DNA of 64,000 nucleotides from Actinoallomurus iriomotensis (GCF_030269445.1 NZ_BSTJ01000008.1:372001-436000), one strand, 5' to 3'. Numbered from the stretch's first letter, positions 1-8,075 are shown. A program made the numbers and translations. The notes: a model not told the origin generated them from the sequence alone.

Positions 1-333
1 GCGACCTGGCCCTCCGGATCCCTGCACGTCGAGCGGTTCAAGGCGATCGAGGACACCGGCCCGCGTACCAGCTTCGAGGTCCGGCTCGCGCTGTCCGGCA
101 CGACGTTCGTCGTCCCTCCCGACCGGTCGATCCTGGAGACCCTGGAGCAGGCCGGTCTCCAGATCCTGTCGTCCTGCCGCGAGGGCACCTGCGGCACCTG
201 CGAGACCACCGTGCTCGACGGCGAGCCCGACCACCACGACTCGCTGCTGACGGAGGAGGAGCGCGCGGCGTGCGACACGATGATGATCTGCGTGTCGCGC
301 GCCCGGTCCCCCCGCCTCGTGCTGGAACTCTGA
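1..333 (+). CDS. C-terminal part of a phthalate-dioxygenase-reductase-type 2Fe-2S oxidoreductase (cut by window edge)
   Basis: The frame is open from base 1, so the start lies outside the window; 110 residues remain. The visible part is a plant-type ferredoxin domain with the cluster ligands C-x4-C-x2-C (CREGTCGTC, about residues 58-66) and a fourth Cys in the MMICVSRA segment near residue 98. A ferredoxin domain at the C-terminus after a reductase domain is the layout of the phthalate dioxygenase reductase/vanillate demethylase reductase family, which passes electrons from NAD(P)H through flavin to a Rieske oxygenase. The missing upstream part should hold the FMN and NAD domains. The IclR gene 48 bases downstream is a common neighbour of such aromatic demethylation genes. 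The cluster motif is seen; the substrate is unknown. Confidence 0.85.
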   Translation, partial: ATWPSGSLHVERFKAIEDTGPRTSFEVRLALSGTTFVVPPDRSILETLEQAGLQILSSCREGTCGTCETTVLDGEPDHHDSLLTEEERAACDTMMICVSRARSPRLVLEL

Positions 334-381
334 CGCGCACCAGGGGGGGCAGCTGCCACGGACTCGGATAGGAGGAGTGGC

Positions 382-1167
382 ATGGGGAGTGAGCCCGGCC
401 GATCCGTCACCAGCAAGGTCCTGTGCCTGCTGGGGGCGTTCACCCCGTCCACTCCCGCCCTCACCCTGACCGAGCTGGCCCAGCGGTCCGGCGTCTCGCT
501 GGCCACCGCGCACCGGCGGGCGGCCGAGCTGCTCGACTGGGGCGCCCTGGAACGCCGACCCGACGGGCGCTACCAGATCGGGCTGCGGCTGTGGGAGGTC
601 GGATCCCTGGCGCCGCGCGGGCTGGGCCTTCGCGAGCACGCGATGCCGTTCCTCGAAGATCTCTACGAGGTCACCCACGAGAACGTGCAGCTGGCAGTGC
701 GCGAGGGCACCGAGGTGCTGTACGTCGAGCGCATCGCGGGCCGCGCGGCCGTACGCGTGCTGACCCGCGTCGGCGGCCGTTTCGCCCTGCACGCGACGGG
801 CGTGGGCCTCGTGCTGCTGGCCTACGCTCCCGCGGACGTACAGGAGGAGGTCCTCGGCGCGCCGCTGCGGCGCTTCACCGACGAAACGATCGTCGATCCG
901 GGCCGCCTGCGCCGCGTCCTCGCCGACGTGCGCAGGGACGGCTACGCGGTCAGCTCCCGGCAGGTCACCAAGGACGCTGTGTCGGTCGCCGCGCCGATCT
1001 TCGGCCCGGACGATACCGTCGTCGCGTCCGTCTCTCTCGTCGTCCAGACCGACAACGCCCGTCCGCACGCCCTGGCCCCCACGGTACGGGCGGCCGCTCG
1101 CGGAATCTCGCGTGCACTCGGCGCTCCTCGCGCGACCGTTCGCGCCTACCAGAACCCGACCTGCTGA
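382..1167 (+). CDS. IclR family transcriptional regulator
   Basis: This 261-residue protein has the normal IclR length and layout. An N-terminal winged helix-turn-helix (about residues 10-70, with the segment LTELAQRSGVSLATAHR) is followed by an effector-binding domain (about 85-250) with the characteristic ALHATGVGLVLLAYAP stretch. The ATG is preceded at good spacing by a strong ribosome site (AGGAGG, about 371-376). It lies just after the 2Fe-2S reductase gene on the same strand, so it may regulate an oxygenase/reductase system for a small aromatic acid; that link is inferred from position. No operator was identified. Confidence 0.93.
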   Translation: MGSEPGRSVTSKVLCLLGAFTPSTPALTLTELAQRSGVSLATAHRRAAELLDWGALERRPDGRYQIGLRLWEVGSLAPRGLGLREHAMPFLEDLYEVTHENVQLAVREGTEVLYVERIAGRAAVRVLTRVGGRFALHATGVGLVLLAYAPADVQEEVLGAPLRRFTDETIVDPGRLRRVLADVRRDGYAVSSRQVTKDAVSVAAPIFGPDDTVVASVSLVVQTDNARPHALAPTVRAAARGISRALGAPRATVRAYQNPTC

Positions 1168-1261
1168 AACGCGGAGCGGGTGCCGAGGTGCTGGTGGTGG
1201 TTCACGAACGGTGTCCAGTTGCTATGTTGACCTGCGGCTTCGCGGCCGAGCGCGCCCTTGG

Positions 1262-1340
1262 TCAGCCTGCTCTCTCATATTCGTTAATCAGTCCTCCAAG
1301 GACTTGGCGATGTTCGATCCGACCGGCAGGCGGATCAGGT
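1262..1340 (-). pseudogene. Possible 3' end of a decayed integrase-core transposase
   Basis: The minus strand reads GRIEHRQVLGGLINEYERAG and then stops at 1262. The ending VLGGLINEYERAx resembles, from memory, the last residues of integrase-core (rve) transposases in actinomycetes. Nothing upstream in this frame looks like the rest of such a protein, so if the match is real only the tail remains. It lies next to a decayed tyrosine recombinase. The match is short, so the call is tentative. Confidence 0.35.
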
Positions 1341-1479
1341 CTGCGCCATCGGCCGGAGCTCGAAGGTCGAGATACCCCGCCCGCGTAAGGCAGAGCCGGT
1401 CGCGATCCACGCGGCCATGCCGCGGCCGCCCCAGACTCACCGGGCAGGGACGCGGAAGCCCCGGGGCCGGAGCACGCAC

Positions 1480-1866
1480 GCTCGCCGGACGCTGACCGTG
1501 ACGCGCCGCGGTGGAACCCGGCGGCTGGTCCTGCCTCCTGGCGTCGCACGGGCCATCGGCCGGGCGGCCGGCGGGCGCGCGGAAGGCCCGATCGTGGCGA
1601 CGCGGAACGGCCGGCGCGTCGCCGACTCGCAGGTGTTCCGCACCGTCCGCCTCGCCGGACGCGCCGCCGGCCCGGACCTCACCCCGCGCGCCCTGCGCGA
1701 CGCCTGCGCGGACCTGGCCATCGAGGCCGGCGTGCCCCTGCGCGAGTCCGATGCCTGCTCGGCCACACCGATCCCCGCAGGCCACCGTGCTCCGGCCCGG
1801 ACTCGCGACACTCCTGCGAGACCGCGCCCGTCGAGATCGCGACCTACCTCGGCCGGTGGCCCGCCG
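1480..1866 (+). pseudogene. Decayed tyrosine recombinase/phage-type integrase, catalytic domain only
   Basis: From about 1483 the frame reads RTLTVTRRGGTRRLVLP, then GPIVATRNGRRVADSQVFR, then TPRALRDACADLAIEAGVPLRE, which matches the catalytic half of actinobacterial tyrosine recombinases (TPHxLRHAxxTxALxAGVPLRDVQ). At about 1750-1765 the match moves to another frame, giving GHTDPR and later DSRHS and IATYLG, the equivalents of GHxDPRTT and the C-terminal helix. The box II His is Asp (RDAC), and the nucleophilic Tyr segment (RRYDR in intact enzymes) reads PPCSG. A frameshift, lost catalytic residues and no N-terminal core-binding domain make this a relic, not a working integrase. Confidence 0.7.
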
Positions 1867-2142
1867 GGCGGCGACCGCAGGTCGAAGACCCGGTCTGGCA
1901 GAGAGGGCTTCATCGCGGCTTCCGATCGGCAGCGGTCGGCCTGGCCCTCATGACAACGTGACGTCGGCGGATGGAAGGGACTGAAGTCGTCCCGCAGATA
2001 GCAGGACCGCGAGCAGAGGCAGCCGACTATGTGGGTCTGGTCAGTGAACTTGACGTATTCCGATGCGACGGATGCGCTTTCCGACAGCAGCAGCGGTCCC
2101 TGAACAGAAGATGGCTTCGCCGAAGGCCGCTCTGGCCATTGG
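1867..2142. other. Intergenic stretch without recognised features
   Basis: Together with 1168-1261 and 1341-1479 this makes up the non-genic part of the roughly 1 kb gap between the IclR gene and the TetR gene. I see no convincing ribosome site, reading frame with protein-like composition, hairpin or repeat here. It is best read as scar DNA around the two mobile-element relics. Confidence 0.5.
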
Positions 2143-2805
2143 TCAGCGCTGCTTGCCGCGGCCCGCTTGTTTCCGGCGTGTCCGCGCCACCGATCGCACC
2201 CCGGCGATGAAGAATTCGATCTCCTGCTCCACGTCCGGGGCGCAGTTCTGGTCCAGCAGCGCCGGCAGGACGCGGTGCAGGCTGGGCAGCGCGTCGGCGG
2301 TGGCAATGCGGCCGAACCAGTCCGCGATCGGTGCGTCACGCTCGGGCCGATCGCCTGCCGCGGTCATCGAATCGGACAGTACGAGGCCGAACAGCAGGCC
2401 GAGCAGCGACCGATACCGCTGCGCCGCGGCGCGCTCATCGAGGCCGGCGTCCAGCAGCGCGCCGAGCAGCGCGTCGATGAGCCGCAGCGCGCCGATCGAG
2501 CGCGGGTTGGCCTGGTCCGATGCCAGCGCGCCGACCACGACGGGATAGGCGCTGAACGTGTTGTGCGCGCCGACGCCGAGCGCCCGGATCCGGTCCGGCC
2601 ACGGCAGCGCCGGATCGGGTAGCTCGATCAGTTCGAATACGCGGGATGCCATGCCGTCCAGCAGATCGCTCTTGCTGGCCACATGGTTGTACAACGACAT
2701 TGCCTCGACACCGAGTTCCGCGGCGAGCTTGCGCATCGATAGCCAGGCAAGGCCGTGTGTGTCCGCCAGCCGCAGCGCGGCGGCGAGCACCTTGTCCCTG
2801 GTCAA
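2143..2805 (-). CDS. TetR/AcrR family regulator with a lost or altered 5' end
   Basis: The protein has a TetR N-terminal helix-turn-helix (MRKLAAELGVEAMSLYNHV, with the YNHV recognition segment) and the longer C-terminal ligand domain of the TetR_C class, ending near residue 220. Members normally start 8-25 residues before the TRDKVLAAALRLADTHG segment. Here no ATG or GTG lies at that place in frame; the nearest usable codon is TTG at 2805. Upstream the DNA at once becomes the coding sequence of a divergently oriented nitroreductase that also lacks its N-terminus. The usual intergenic promoter is therefore missing, and expression from a native start is doubtful. The family call is strong; whether the gene still works is uncertain. 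Confidence 0.75.
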   Translation of the reverse strand: MTRDKVLAAALRLADTHGLAWLSMRKLAAELGVEAMSLYNHVASKSDLLDGMASRVFELIELPDPALPWPDRIRALGVGAHNTFSAYPVVVGALASDQANPRSIGALRLIDALLGALLDAGLDERAAAQRYRSLLGLLFGLVLSDSMTAAGDRPERDAPIADWFGRIATADALPSLHRVLPALLDQNCAPDVEQEIEFFIAGVRSVARTRRKQAGRGKQR

Positions 2806-2828
2806 CGTCTCGCGCGGTGGAACCCGAA

Positions 2829-3368
2829 GTGCTGACCGAATGCCTGAGCATCGCGCAGCAGGCGCCCATCGCCGGCGCGTTCGCCGACGGCTTCCGCTGG
2901 CTGGTGATTCGCGACCAGCACCTGAAGAACCAGCTGGCCGGGATGATCCGGGCGGCCGGCGAGAAGTCACAGGCGAAGTACGGCCACCTGGCGCCGCCGC
3001 GCACCCTCGCATCCGGCCGGTACCCGCTTGACATGCTGGAGCGGATCCCGGTGTATGTGCTGCTGCCCTGCCTTTCCGGCCGACCGGCCGGGGGAAACGC
3101 CGTGCTTTCCGCGTTCTACGGCTCGGTGTACCCGGCGCTGTGGAGCCTGCAGCTGGCACTGCGTTCGCGGGGGCTCGGCAGCAGCATCGTGGGCTACCAC
3201 CTTGCCGAGCACGAGTCCGATGTGGCCAAGCTGCTGGGAATTCCCGACGGCGTCACCCAGGTGTCGCTCCTCGCGGTCGGCTACACCACAACAACCACGT
3301 TCTCACCCGGCGCGCGGCCACCGGTACAGGAGATCACCTACTACGACCACTGGGGCAAGACCGGCTGA
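2829..3368 (+). pseudogene. Nitroreductase family protein lacking its N-terminus
   Basis: Homology to FMN-dependent nitroreductases begins at about 2818 (EPEVLTECLSIAQQAPIAG) and runs to the stop, including the late segments LQLALRSRGLGSS and VSLLAVGY that are typical of the fold. About 20-25 N-terminal residues that carry the RRR-type FMN phosphate contact are absent, replaced by the reverse complement of the TetR gene start. The first in-frame GTG is at 2829, giving 179 residues at most. The family acts as a homodimer that reduces nitro or quinone compounds with NAD(P)H. Without the N-terminal strand and FMN ligand, function is unlikely. It was probably the regulated partner of the adjacent TetR gene before a deletion fused the two. 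Confidence 0.7.
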
Positions 3369-3695
3369 CGCCGCCACATGCCGACGACCTGGCCCGGGAA
3401 CCTCCGGCTCCGTGCTGGTCAGCCTCGCCGCAAGAGCCGGCCGGGAGAAAACCACCTCGGTCGCGCCGGCCTATGCCGCTCCGGCCTGTGCCGCTCCGCC
3501 AGGCCCGACACTTGGAGGCATCCGGCGACGAAAACGGAGAGCTCCGCCATCATCAAGGGCACCCTGATGGATGTCGATGGGCGCTCGCAGGCGTACCTGC
3601 GAGCGATCGGCGTCTTGGTTAAGCGCTCCGCGGGAAGTTCCGCGATGTGCCGCGCTGTATGCGGCGCTTACCGACGACGCCGCGGCGGAAACGAT
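3369..3695. other. Intergenic stretch, possible gene-end debris
   Basis: This 327-base gap separates the truncated nitroreductase from the MarR gene. One frame ends ALYAALTDDAAAETI before a stop at about 3700, which looks like a real protein tail, but I cannot connect it to a longer reading frame or family. Otherwise I see no gene, RNA or clear terminator. The composition fits decayed coding DNA. Confidence 0.35.
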
Positions 3696-4202
3696 TTAGC
3701 ACTCTGTTTCGTCGGGAGCGGCGACTTCGCGTTGAGCGGTCTGCGCGACGCGGGCCAGCAGTGTTCGCAGTTGTGCGGTGTCCTTGGGGTCGAGGTCGGC
3801 AAGGAGGCGCGCTTCGGCTGCGCCGAGGCTCTGGCGCACCTGCGCGAGGCGGGCGCGTCCGGCGTCGGTGATGAGGACCTGGCGTGCGCGCCGGTCGCGG
3901 GGGTCGGGTTTGCGGGCTACCAGGTTGTCGGCTTCGAGGGCTTCGAGCAGGTAGGTCGTGACGGTGCGGTCGAGGCTCAGCTCTTTTGCCAGGGCGAGCT
4001 GTGAAGGCGGCTCGCTGCCGCCGGCCAGCGCGACCAGGACCAGGTAACCGCGGGCTCCGCCGGGCAATTCCGTGACGGACTCGGTGGCGACGCGACGGAA
4101 GGCCGCAGAGACCAAGCGAATCGCCCAGCCCAGGTCGGTCTCCAGTGTCAGGCTTTCCGACTCGTCACGCGGCTGCTGGTTCCCGGACGTGGATGCGCTC
4201 AC
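3696..4202 (-). CDS. MarR family transcriptional regulator
   Basis: A 168-residue winged-helix protein of normal MarR size. The HTH/wing region (LALAKELSLDRTVTTYLLEALEADNLVARKPDPRDRRARQ, quoted here only to mark residues about 70-110) shows the DPRDRRARQ wing signature. I chose the GTG at 4202 because an AGGA ribosome site lies 8 bases upstream; the in-frame GTG at 4208 would sit only 2 bases from it. The gene is divergent from an SDR gene, and a perfect 11-bp inverted repeat (4231-4259) lies between them. MarR proteins usually repress themselves and the divergent operon and release DNA when bound by a small phenolic or oxidant. Confidence 0.9.
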   Translation of the reverse strand: MSASTSGNQQPRDESESLTLETDLGWAIRLVSAAFRRVATESVTELPGGARGYLVLVALAGGSEPPSQLALAKELSLDRTVTTYLLEALEADNLVARKPDPRDRRARQVLITDAGRARLAQVRQSLGAAEARLLADLDPKDTAQLRTLLARVAQTAQREVAAPDETEC

Positions 4203-4230
4203 CCACACATCCTATCGCATATGCTGCTCA

Positions 4231-4259
4231 GCAGATGTTCTTGCCAACAGAACATCTGC
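4231..4259. promoter_or_regulatory. Perfect inverted repeat, likely MarR operator
   Basis: The sequence GCAGATGTTCT-N7-AGAACATCTGC has two perfect 11-base arms (4231-4241 and 4249-4259). It lies in the 134-base gap between the MarR gene and the divergent SDR gene, the expected place for a site bound by a homodimeric MarR protein controlling both directions. The size and spacing fit the family. Direct binding is inferred. Confidence 0.7.
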
Positions 4260-4336
4260 CGCATAGATTGATTTCGAAAGCGCGCAGGGCATCGCCCGTC
4301 CCGCGCGCCGAGAACACGACAGCAAGGAAGATCACC

Positions 4337-5089
4337 ATGAGCGTCAGCACCGCCTTGCAGGGCCGTACCGCACTCGTGACCGGAGCGACGTCAGGCATTG
4401 GCAAGGCCGTCGCGCAGAGCCTGGCCCGTCAAGGCGCGGACGTTGTCCTGCATGGCCGCGATCAGACTCGTGGCGAAGCCCTTGTCAAGGAGATCGCGGC
4501 GGAAGACGGTAACGCCCGTTTCGTCGCTGCCGACCTCGCCGATGCGGATGACGTGCTCCGCCTGGCCGCCGAGGCCGGAGCCGTGGACATCCTGGTCAAC
4601 AGTGCGGGCTTGTATGAGTTCGTCCCGACCGCGGCGAGTGACGCCGCGAGCTTCGACCGGCACGTCGCGGTCAACACGCGGGCCCCGTTCCTGCTCGTTG
4701 GCGCGCTGGCACCGGGCATGGCAGAGCGTGGGCAGGGCTCGATCGTGATCGTCGGCTCCAGCGCGGCCCGCATGCCCGCCCCCGTCGGCGCCGCCTACGG
4801 CGCCTCCAAGGCGGGAGCAGAGATCCTCACCCGCTACTGGGCGACCGAGTTCGGCCCGTCCGGTGTGCGGGTCAACACCGTCTCGCCCGGTCCCGTGCAC
4901 ACCGAGGGCACCAAGGCGATGCTCGGCGAACACACCGCGATGCTGGACAAGACCAACGCCCGCGGCCGCGCCGGAGACCCCAGCGAGATCGCCGAGATCG
5001 TCTCGTTCCTGATCAGCCCGGCCAGCTCCTACATCAACGGCGCCATCCTGTACGCCGACGGCGGCGAGCTGAGCGCCCTGCCCTCCTGA
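4337..5089 (+). CDS. SDR family NAD(P)-dependent oxidoreductase
   Basis: A classical 250-residue short-chain dehydrogenase. It has the cofactor motif TGATSGIG (15-22), the NSAG motif (88-91), the catalytic Ser at 141/142, Tyr154 and Lys158 (Y-G-A-S-K), and a C-terminal YINGAILYADGG signature. The ATG is preceded by AAGGAAG. It is the first gene of a same-strand run (4337-7442) with an epimerase-like protein, an alpha/beta-hydrolase and a DoxX protein, opposite the MarR regulator. The family interconverts alcohols and carbonyls; the substrate cannot be read from sequence. Confidence 0.93.
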   Translation: MSVSTALQGRTALVTGATSGIGKAVAQSLARQGADVVLHGRDQTRGEALVKEIAAEDGNARFVAADLADADDVLRLAAEAGAVDILVNSAGLYEFVPTAASDAASFDRHVAVNTRAPFLLVGALAPGMAERGQGSIVIVGSSAARMPAPVGAAYGASKAGAEILTRYWATEFGPSGVRVNTVSPGPVHTEGTKAMLGEHTAMLDKTNARGRAGDPSEIAEIVSFLISPASSYINGAILYADGGELSALPS

Positions 5090-5100
5090 GGAAGCCCGTC

Positions 5101-6009
5101 ATGAACATCTTCATCATCGGTGCCACCGGCTTCGTCGGCGGCGCCCTGGCCCGGCACCTTACCGCCGAAGGCCACACCGTCATCGGTCTGGCCCGCGCCG
5201 AAACCGCAGCCGCCAGCCTCACCGCACAGGGCATCATCCCTGCGTCGGGAGACCTTGACGAGCGCCGACCCGCCGTCGTCGAGGCGGCACACGTCGCCGA
5301 CGCGGTCATTTATGCCGCCCAAGCCGGTCCGGAACAGGAATCCGCCACCGTCCAGGACCTCACCCGGGCCCTGGCCGGCACAGACAAGACGCTGATCTTC
5401 CTGTCCGGCAGCGGAGTGCTACTGCAGCGCACCGCAGGAGCCTGGAGCCCAGACGTCTTCGCCGAGGACGACCAGTTCACGCCCGAACCCCTGGCCGACT
5501 TCCGCAAGGCCGCCGAGGACACCGTCCTGGCCGCCGCTCAAGACGGGCTGCGCGCGATGGTCATCCGGCCCGGTCTGATCTGGGGGCCAGGAGACCATGG
5601 CCACCTGTCGATGGTCTATCAGTCGGTCGCCGGGACAGGCGCGGCCTGCTACGTCGGTCAGGGCCTGAACACCTACAGTCACGTCCACATCGACGACGTG
5701 ACCCGCCTGTTCACCCTCGCCCTCGAAAAGGGCCGGCCCGGTGGGCTGTACCACGCGGTGGCCGGAGAGACCCCCAACCGCTGGATCGCCGAACGCGTCG
5801 CCGCCGACCTCGGAGTGACAGCACGCAGCCTCACCCTCGAGGAGGCCGGCAGCGTGTGGGGCGAATTCGGTGCCCTCGTCATGGCCGCCTCCAGCCGCAT
5901 CCGCGCCATCCGCGCACAGCACGACCTGGGCTGGCAGCCCCAGCACGCCGACATGCTGACCATGATCGGCGAGGAACGCCTGCGTCGGCTCGCCATCCCC
6001 GGGGCGTGA
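5101..6009 (+). CDS. NAD-dependent epimerase/dehydratase family protein (extended SDR)
   Basis: A 302-residue extended or atypical SDR with the N-terminal Rossmann motif GATGFVGG (residues 8-15) and a TSL-type C-terminal half (GLYHAVAGETPNRWIAERVA). It starts 11 bases after the SDR stop, behind GAGGAAG, which suggests one transcript. The YxxxK site is not conserved in the usual place (FRKAAEDTVL stands there), so it may bind NAD(P) without classical epimerase chemistry, as NmrA-like members do. The substrate is unknown. Confidence 0.85.
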   Translation: MNIFIIGATGFVGGALARHLTAEGHTVIGLARAETAAASLTAQGIIPASGDLDERRPAVVEAAHVADAVIYAAQAGPEQESATVQDLTRALAGTDKTLIFLSGSGVLLQRTAGAWSPDVFAEDDQFTPEPLADFRKAAEDTVLAAAQDGLRAMVIRPGLIWGPGDHGHLSMVYQSVAGTGAACYVGQGLNTYSHVHIDDVTRLFTLALEKGRPGGLYHAVAGETPNRWIAERVAADLGVTARSLTLEEAGSVWGEFGALVMAASSRIRAIRAQHDLGWQPQHADMLTMIGEERLRRLAIPGA

Positions 6010-6129
6010 CCACGGCTGCGCCACCGCTACATCCTCACCTGCGCTGGCGCAGCCCTCTACCCGAAGCCGCCTCAACGCGGCCCTCCCACCACACCTCTTG
6101 ACCACTTGTCTTCGATGAAAGGGCTTCTC

Positions 6130-6987
6130 ATGAGCACTGCCGACTGGCTTCCCGACGGCTTCTCCCGTCAGCGGATCGAGACCAACGGCACCCGCCTGTC
6201 GGTCGCCGTCGGAGGCAGCGGACCGGCCCTGGTGCTACTGCACGGCTGGCCCCAGACCTCCCGCGCCTGGGCCCGCGTCATGCCCGCCTTGGCCCACCGG
6301 CACACCGTCGTCGTACCCGACCTGCGCGGTACCGGCGGCAGCGACCGACCCGAGGGCGGCTACGCCAAGACCAACCAGGCCGACGACCTACGCGGCATCC
6401 TCGCAGCCCTGAACCTCACCGGCCCTGTAGCCGTGACCGGCCACGACATCGGCTCCATGGTCGCCCTTGCCTGGGCCGCCGCCCATCCCGAGGACGTCTC
6501 CCATCTGATCCTGGTCGACTCCATCCTGCCCGGCCTCGGCCTGGAAGAGGCGATGAACGTCGCCGAGGGCGGCATGTGGCACTTCGGCTTCTTCATGACC
6601 CCGCACATTCCCGAAATGCTCTTCGATGGCCACGAACTGGAGTTCTTCACCGCCACGTTCACCGCCATGTCCAACCCCGGCACCTTCAGCGACCACGACC
6701 TCGCCGCCTACGCCCAGGCATACAGCGGCCGCGAACGGCTGCGCGGCGGCTTCGAGCACTACCGCACCCTCCTGGACGACGGCCGGGACAACCGCGCTCT
6801 GCTCGCCCAGCGCAATCTCCCCATGCCCGTCCTGGCCATCGGCTCCACCCACTCCGGCACCGCCACCGTCCAGGCCCTGGCCCCCCACGCCGACAACCTC
6901 CAGAGCGCGGTCGCCCCGACAGGACACTTCGTCGCCGAAGAAGACCCCGACTGGTTCACAAAGACACTGACCACATTCCTCCCCTGA
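6130..6987 (+). CDS. Alpha/beta-hydrolase of the epoxide hydrolase/dehalogenase type
   Basis: A 285-residue alpha/beta-hydrolase. The oxyanion motif HGWP is at 38-41, the nucleophile elbow is G-H-D-I-G-S with Asp106 in place of Ser, and the likely catalytic His is H266 (TGHFVAEEDPDWF). An Asp nucleophile with HGWP is the pattern of epoxide hydrolases and haloacetate/haloalkane dehalogenases, not of esterases. The ATG at 6130 has AAAGGG upstream; an earlier in-frame ATG lacks one. It probably acts in the cytoplasm in the MarR-linked cluster and could open a reactive epoxide or remove a halogen. The exact reaction is inferred. Confidence 0.85.
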   Translation: MSTADWLPDGFSRQRIETNGTRLSVAVGGSGPALVLLHGWPQTSRAWARVMPALAHRHTVVVPDLRGTGGSDRPEGGYAKTNQADDLRGILAALNLTGPVAVTGHDIGSMVALAWAAAHPEDVSHLILVDSILPGLGLEEAMNVAEGGMWHFGFFMTPHIPEMLFDGHELEFFTATFTAMSNPGTFSDHDLAAYAQAYSGRERLRGGFEHYRTLLDDGRDNRALLAQRNLPMPVLAIGSTHSGTATVQALAPHADNLQSAVAPTGHFVAEEDPDWFTKTLTTFLP

Positions 6988-7070
6988 CGTCACCCCCTGG
7001 CCGACGTCCTCCCCCCATCCGGCCACCTGGCCAACTCCCGTACGCACGCTCCTTCTGCCGAGGGGAAATC

Positions 7071-7442
7071 ATGAACATCGTTCTCTGGGTCATCGCCGCA
7101 CTACTCGCCGCGGCCTTCCTCTTCTCCGGGATCTTCAAGCTGGCCCTGTCACGCGAGAAATACATCGCCGCTCAGGACTGGGCCCAGGACGCACCGCGCT
7201 GGGCTCCCAACGCGATCGGTGCGCTGGAGGTACTGGGCGCGATCGGCGTGATCCTGCCCGCCGCGGTCAACGTCACGCCGATTCTGGTCCCGCTCGCCGC
7301 AACCGGGCTGGCGCTGATCATGACCGGCGCTGCGGTGATGCACCTGCGGCGCGGAGAGCTCCAGGCGCTGGCGCCCAGCGGAGTACTGCTGATCCTGGCC
7401 GCCATTGTGGCATGGGGCAGGTTCGGGCCATACGCGTTCTGA
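7071..7442 (+). CDS. DoxX family membrane protein
   Basis: A 123-residue protein with four hydrophobic helices (about 3-22, 50-66, 70-91 and 100-119) and the DoxX-like N-terminal segment AAAFLFSGIFKLA. DoxX proteins are small inner-membrane proteins, some linked to quinone or thiol redox in oxidative stress. AGGGGAAATC precedes the ATG. It ends the MarR-linked run, 83 bases after the hydrolase, and a strong hairpin terminator follows. Its role here is probably membrane or redox support for the enzymes; that is inference. Confidence 0.87.
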   Translation: MNIVLWVIAALLAAAFLFSGIFKLALSREKYIAAQDWAQDAPRWAPNAIGALEVLGAIGVILPAAVNVTPILVPLAATGLALIMTGAAVMHLRRGELQALAPSGVLLILAAIVAWGRFGPYAF

Positions 7443-7518
7443 ACCGAGGCCGGGGCGGCACGGTCCAGCCAGCGCCGCCGAGAGCCGGTCACAGCCGGAG
7501 ACGGCCGGACCTCACACC

Positions 7519-7557
7519 AACGGCGCCTGACCGCTTAGCCGCAGGTCAGGCGCCGTT
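7519..7557. terminator. Bidirectional hairpin terminator
   Basis: Perfect 14-bp arms (7519-7532 and 7544-7557) enclose an 11-base loop. It lies downstream of the DoxX gene and also downstream of the convergent tRNA gene, so it can end transcription from both sides. Confidence 0.75.
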
Positions 7558-7576
7558 TCGCAGGTCGATCAAGGGG

Positions 7577-7649
7577 TGGGCACAGCTGGATTCGAACCAG
7601 CGACTCCTGGTTTGTAAGACCAGTGCTCTAACCACTGAGCTATGCGCCC
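7577..7649 (-). tRNA. tRNA-Val (anticodon UAC)
   Basis: The minus strand folds into a full 73-base cloverleaf. The acceptor stem is GGGCGCA with TGTGCCC (one G-U), the D arm is GCTC/GAGC, and the anticodon stem CTGGT/ACCAG holds the loop CTTACAA. The T arm is GCTGG/CCAGC with TTCGAAT. The loop places TAC at positions 34-36, reading GUA. The discriminator is A and no CCA is encoded. Confidence 0.95.
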
Positions 7650-7725
7650 GCTACCGGAGTTCCGGTGACCGGGAAAGCCTACCGAAATCAACGGGCTGCC
7701 TGGCAAACCGAACGGGTTCTTCGGG

Positions 7726-8055
7726 TCAGGTCGGGGCGGCTCGTCGGCGGAGGACGCGGCTCAGGGCCGCTTCGACCTCCTCTGACAGGCCTGGGGCTCC
7801 GGAGGTGACCAGAGTGTCTCCGGTGCGTTCTGCGGTGCGTACGTGGCCGCAGTCGCGGCACTCGATCTCGCCGAGGCGGCATACCAGGACCGATGAGTGG
7901 CAGGCCGTGCAGTGGTCTAGGTCGCCGGCCCAGCCGTCGATGGTCTGGCATCCGGGGCAGACCAGGACCTGACGTTCGTCGCGGACCCCGCGTTTCCAGG
8001 GGCTCGCGCCGCGGATCGGGTCGGTCTGCCGGGCCCCGCAGCGATAGCAGGGCAT
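7726..8055 (-). CDS. Small zinc-ribbon protein of unknown function
   Basis: A 109-residue protein with four CxxC knuckles: CYRC at the N-terminus, then CPGC, CTAC and CRDC, enough to bind two zinc ions. GGAGGGG lies just upstream of the ATG. The last 40 residues lack cysteines and are probably helical (SEEVEAALSRVLRRR). It sits between tRNA-Val and the peroxiredoxin gene, on the same strand as the latter and separated from it by a hairpin. I do not recognise a named family; the motifs suggest nucleic-acid or protein binding. Confidence 0.75.
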   Translation of the reverse strand: MPCYRCGARQTDPIRGASPWKRGVRDERQVLVCPGCQTIDGWAGDLDHCTACHSSVLVCRLGEIECRDCGHVRTAERTGDTLVTSGAPGLSEEVEAALSRVLRRRAAPT

Positions 8056-8075
8056 GGCCCCTCCAGAGTGTCCGG

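Noticed and set aside
1417-1953. Intact gene for an integrase-like protein
   Set aside because: The frame is open for 178 codons, but homology breaks into another frame near 1755 and catalytic residues are lost, so it is treated as a relic.
7577-7649. tRNA-Thr reading of the tRNA
   Set aside because: The sequence TTTGTAAG could suggest a TGT anticodon, but the 5-bp stem CTGGT/ACCAG fixes the loop as CTTACAA with TAC at 34-36, so it is Val.
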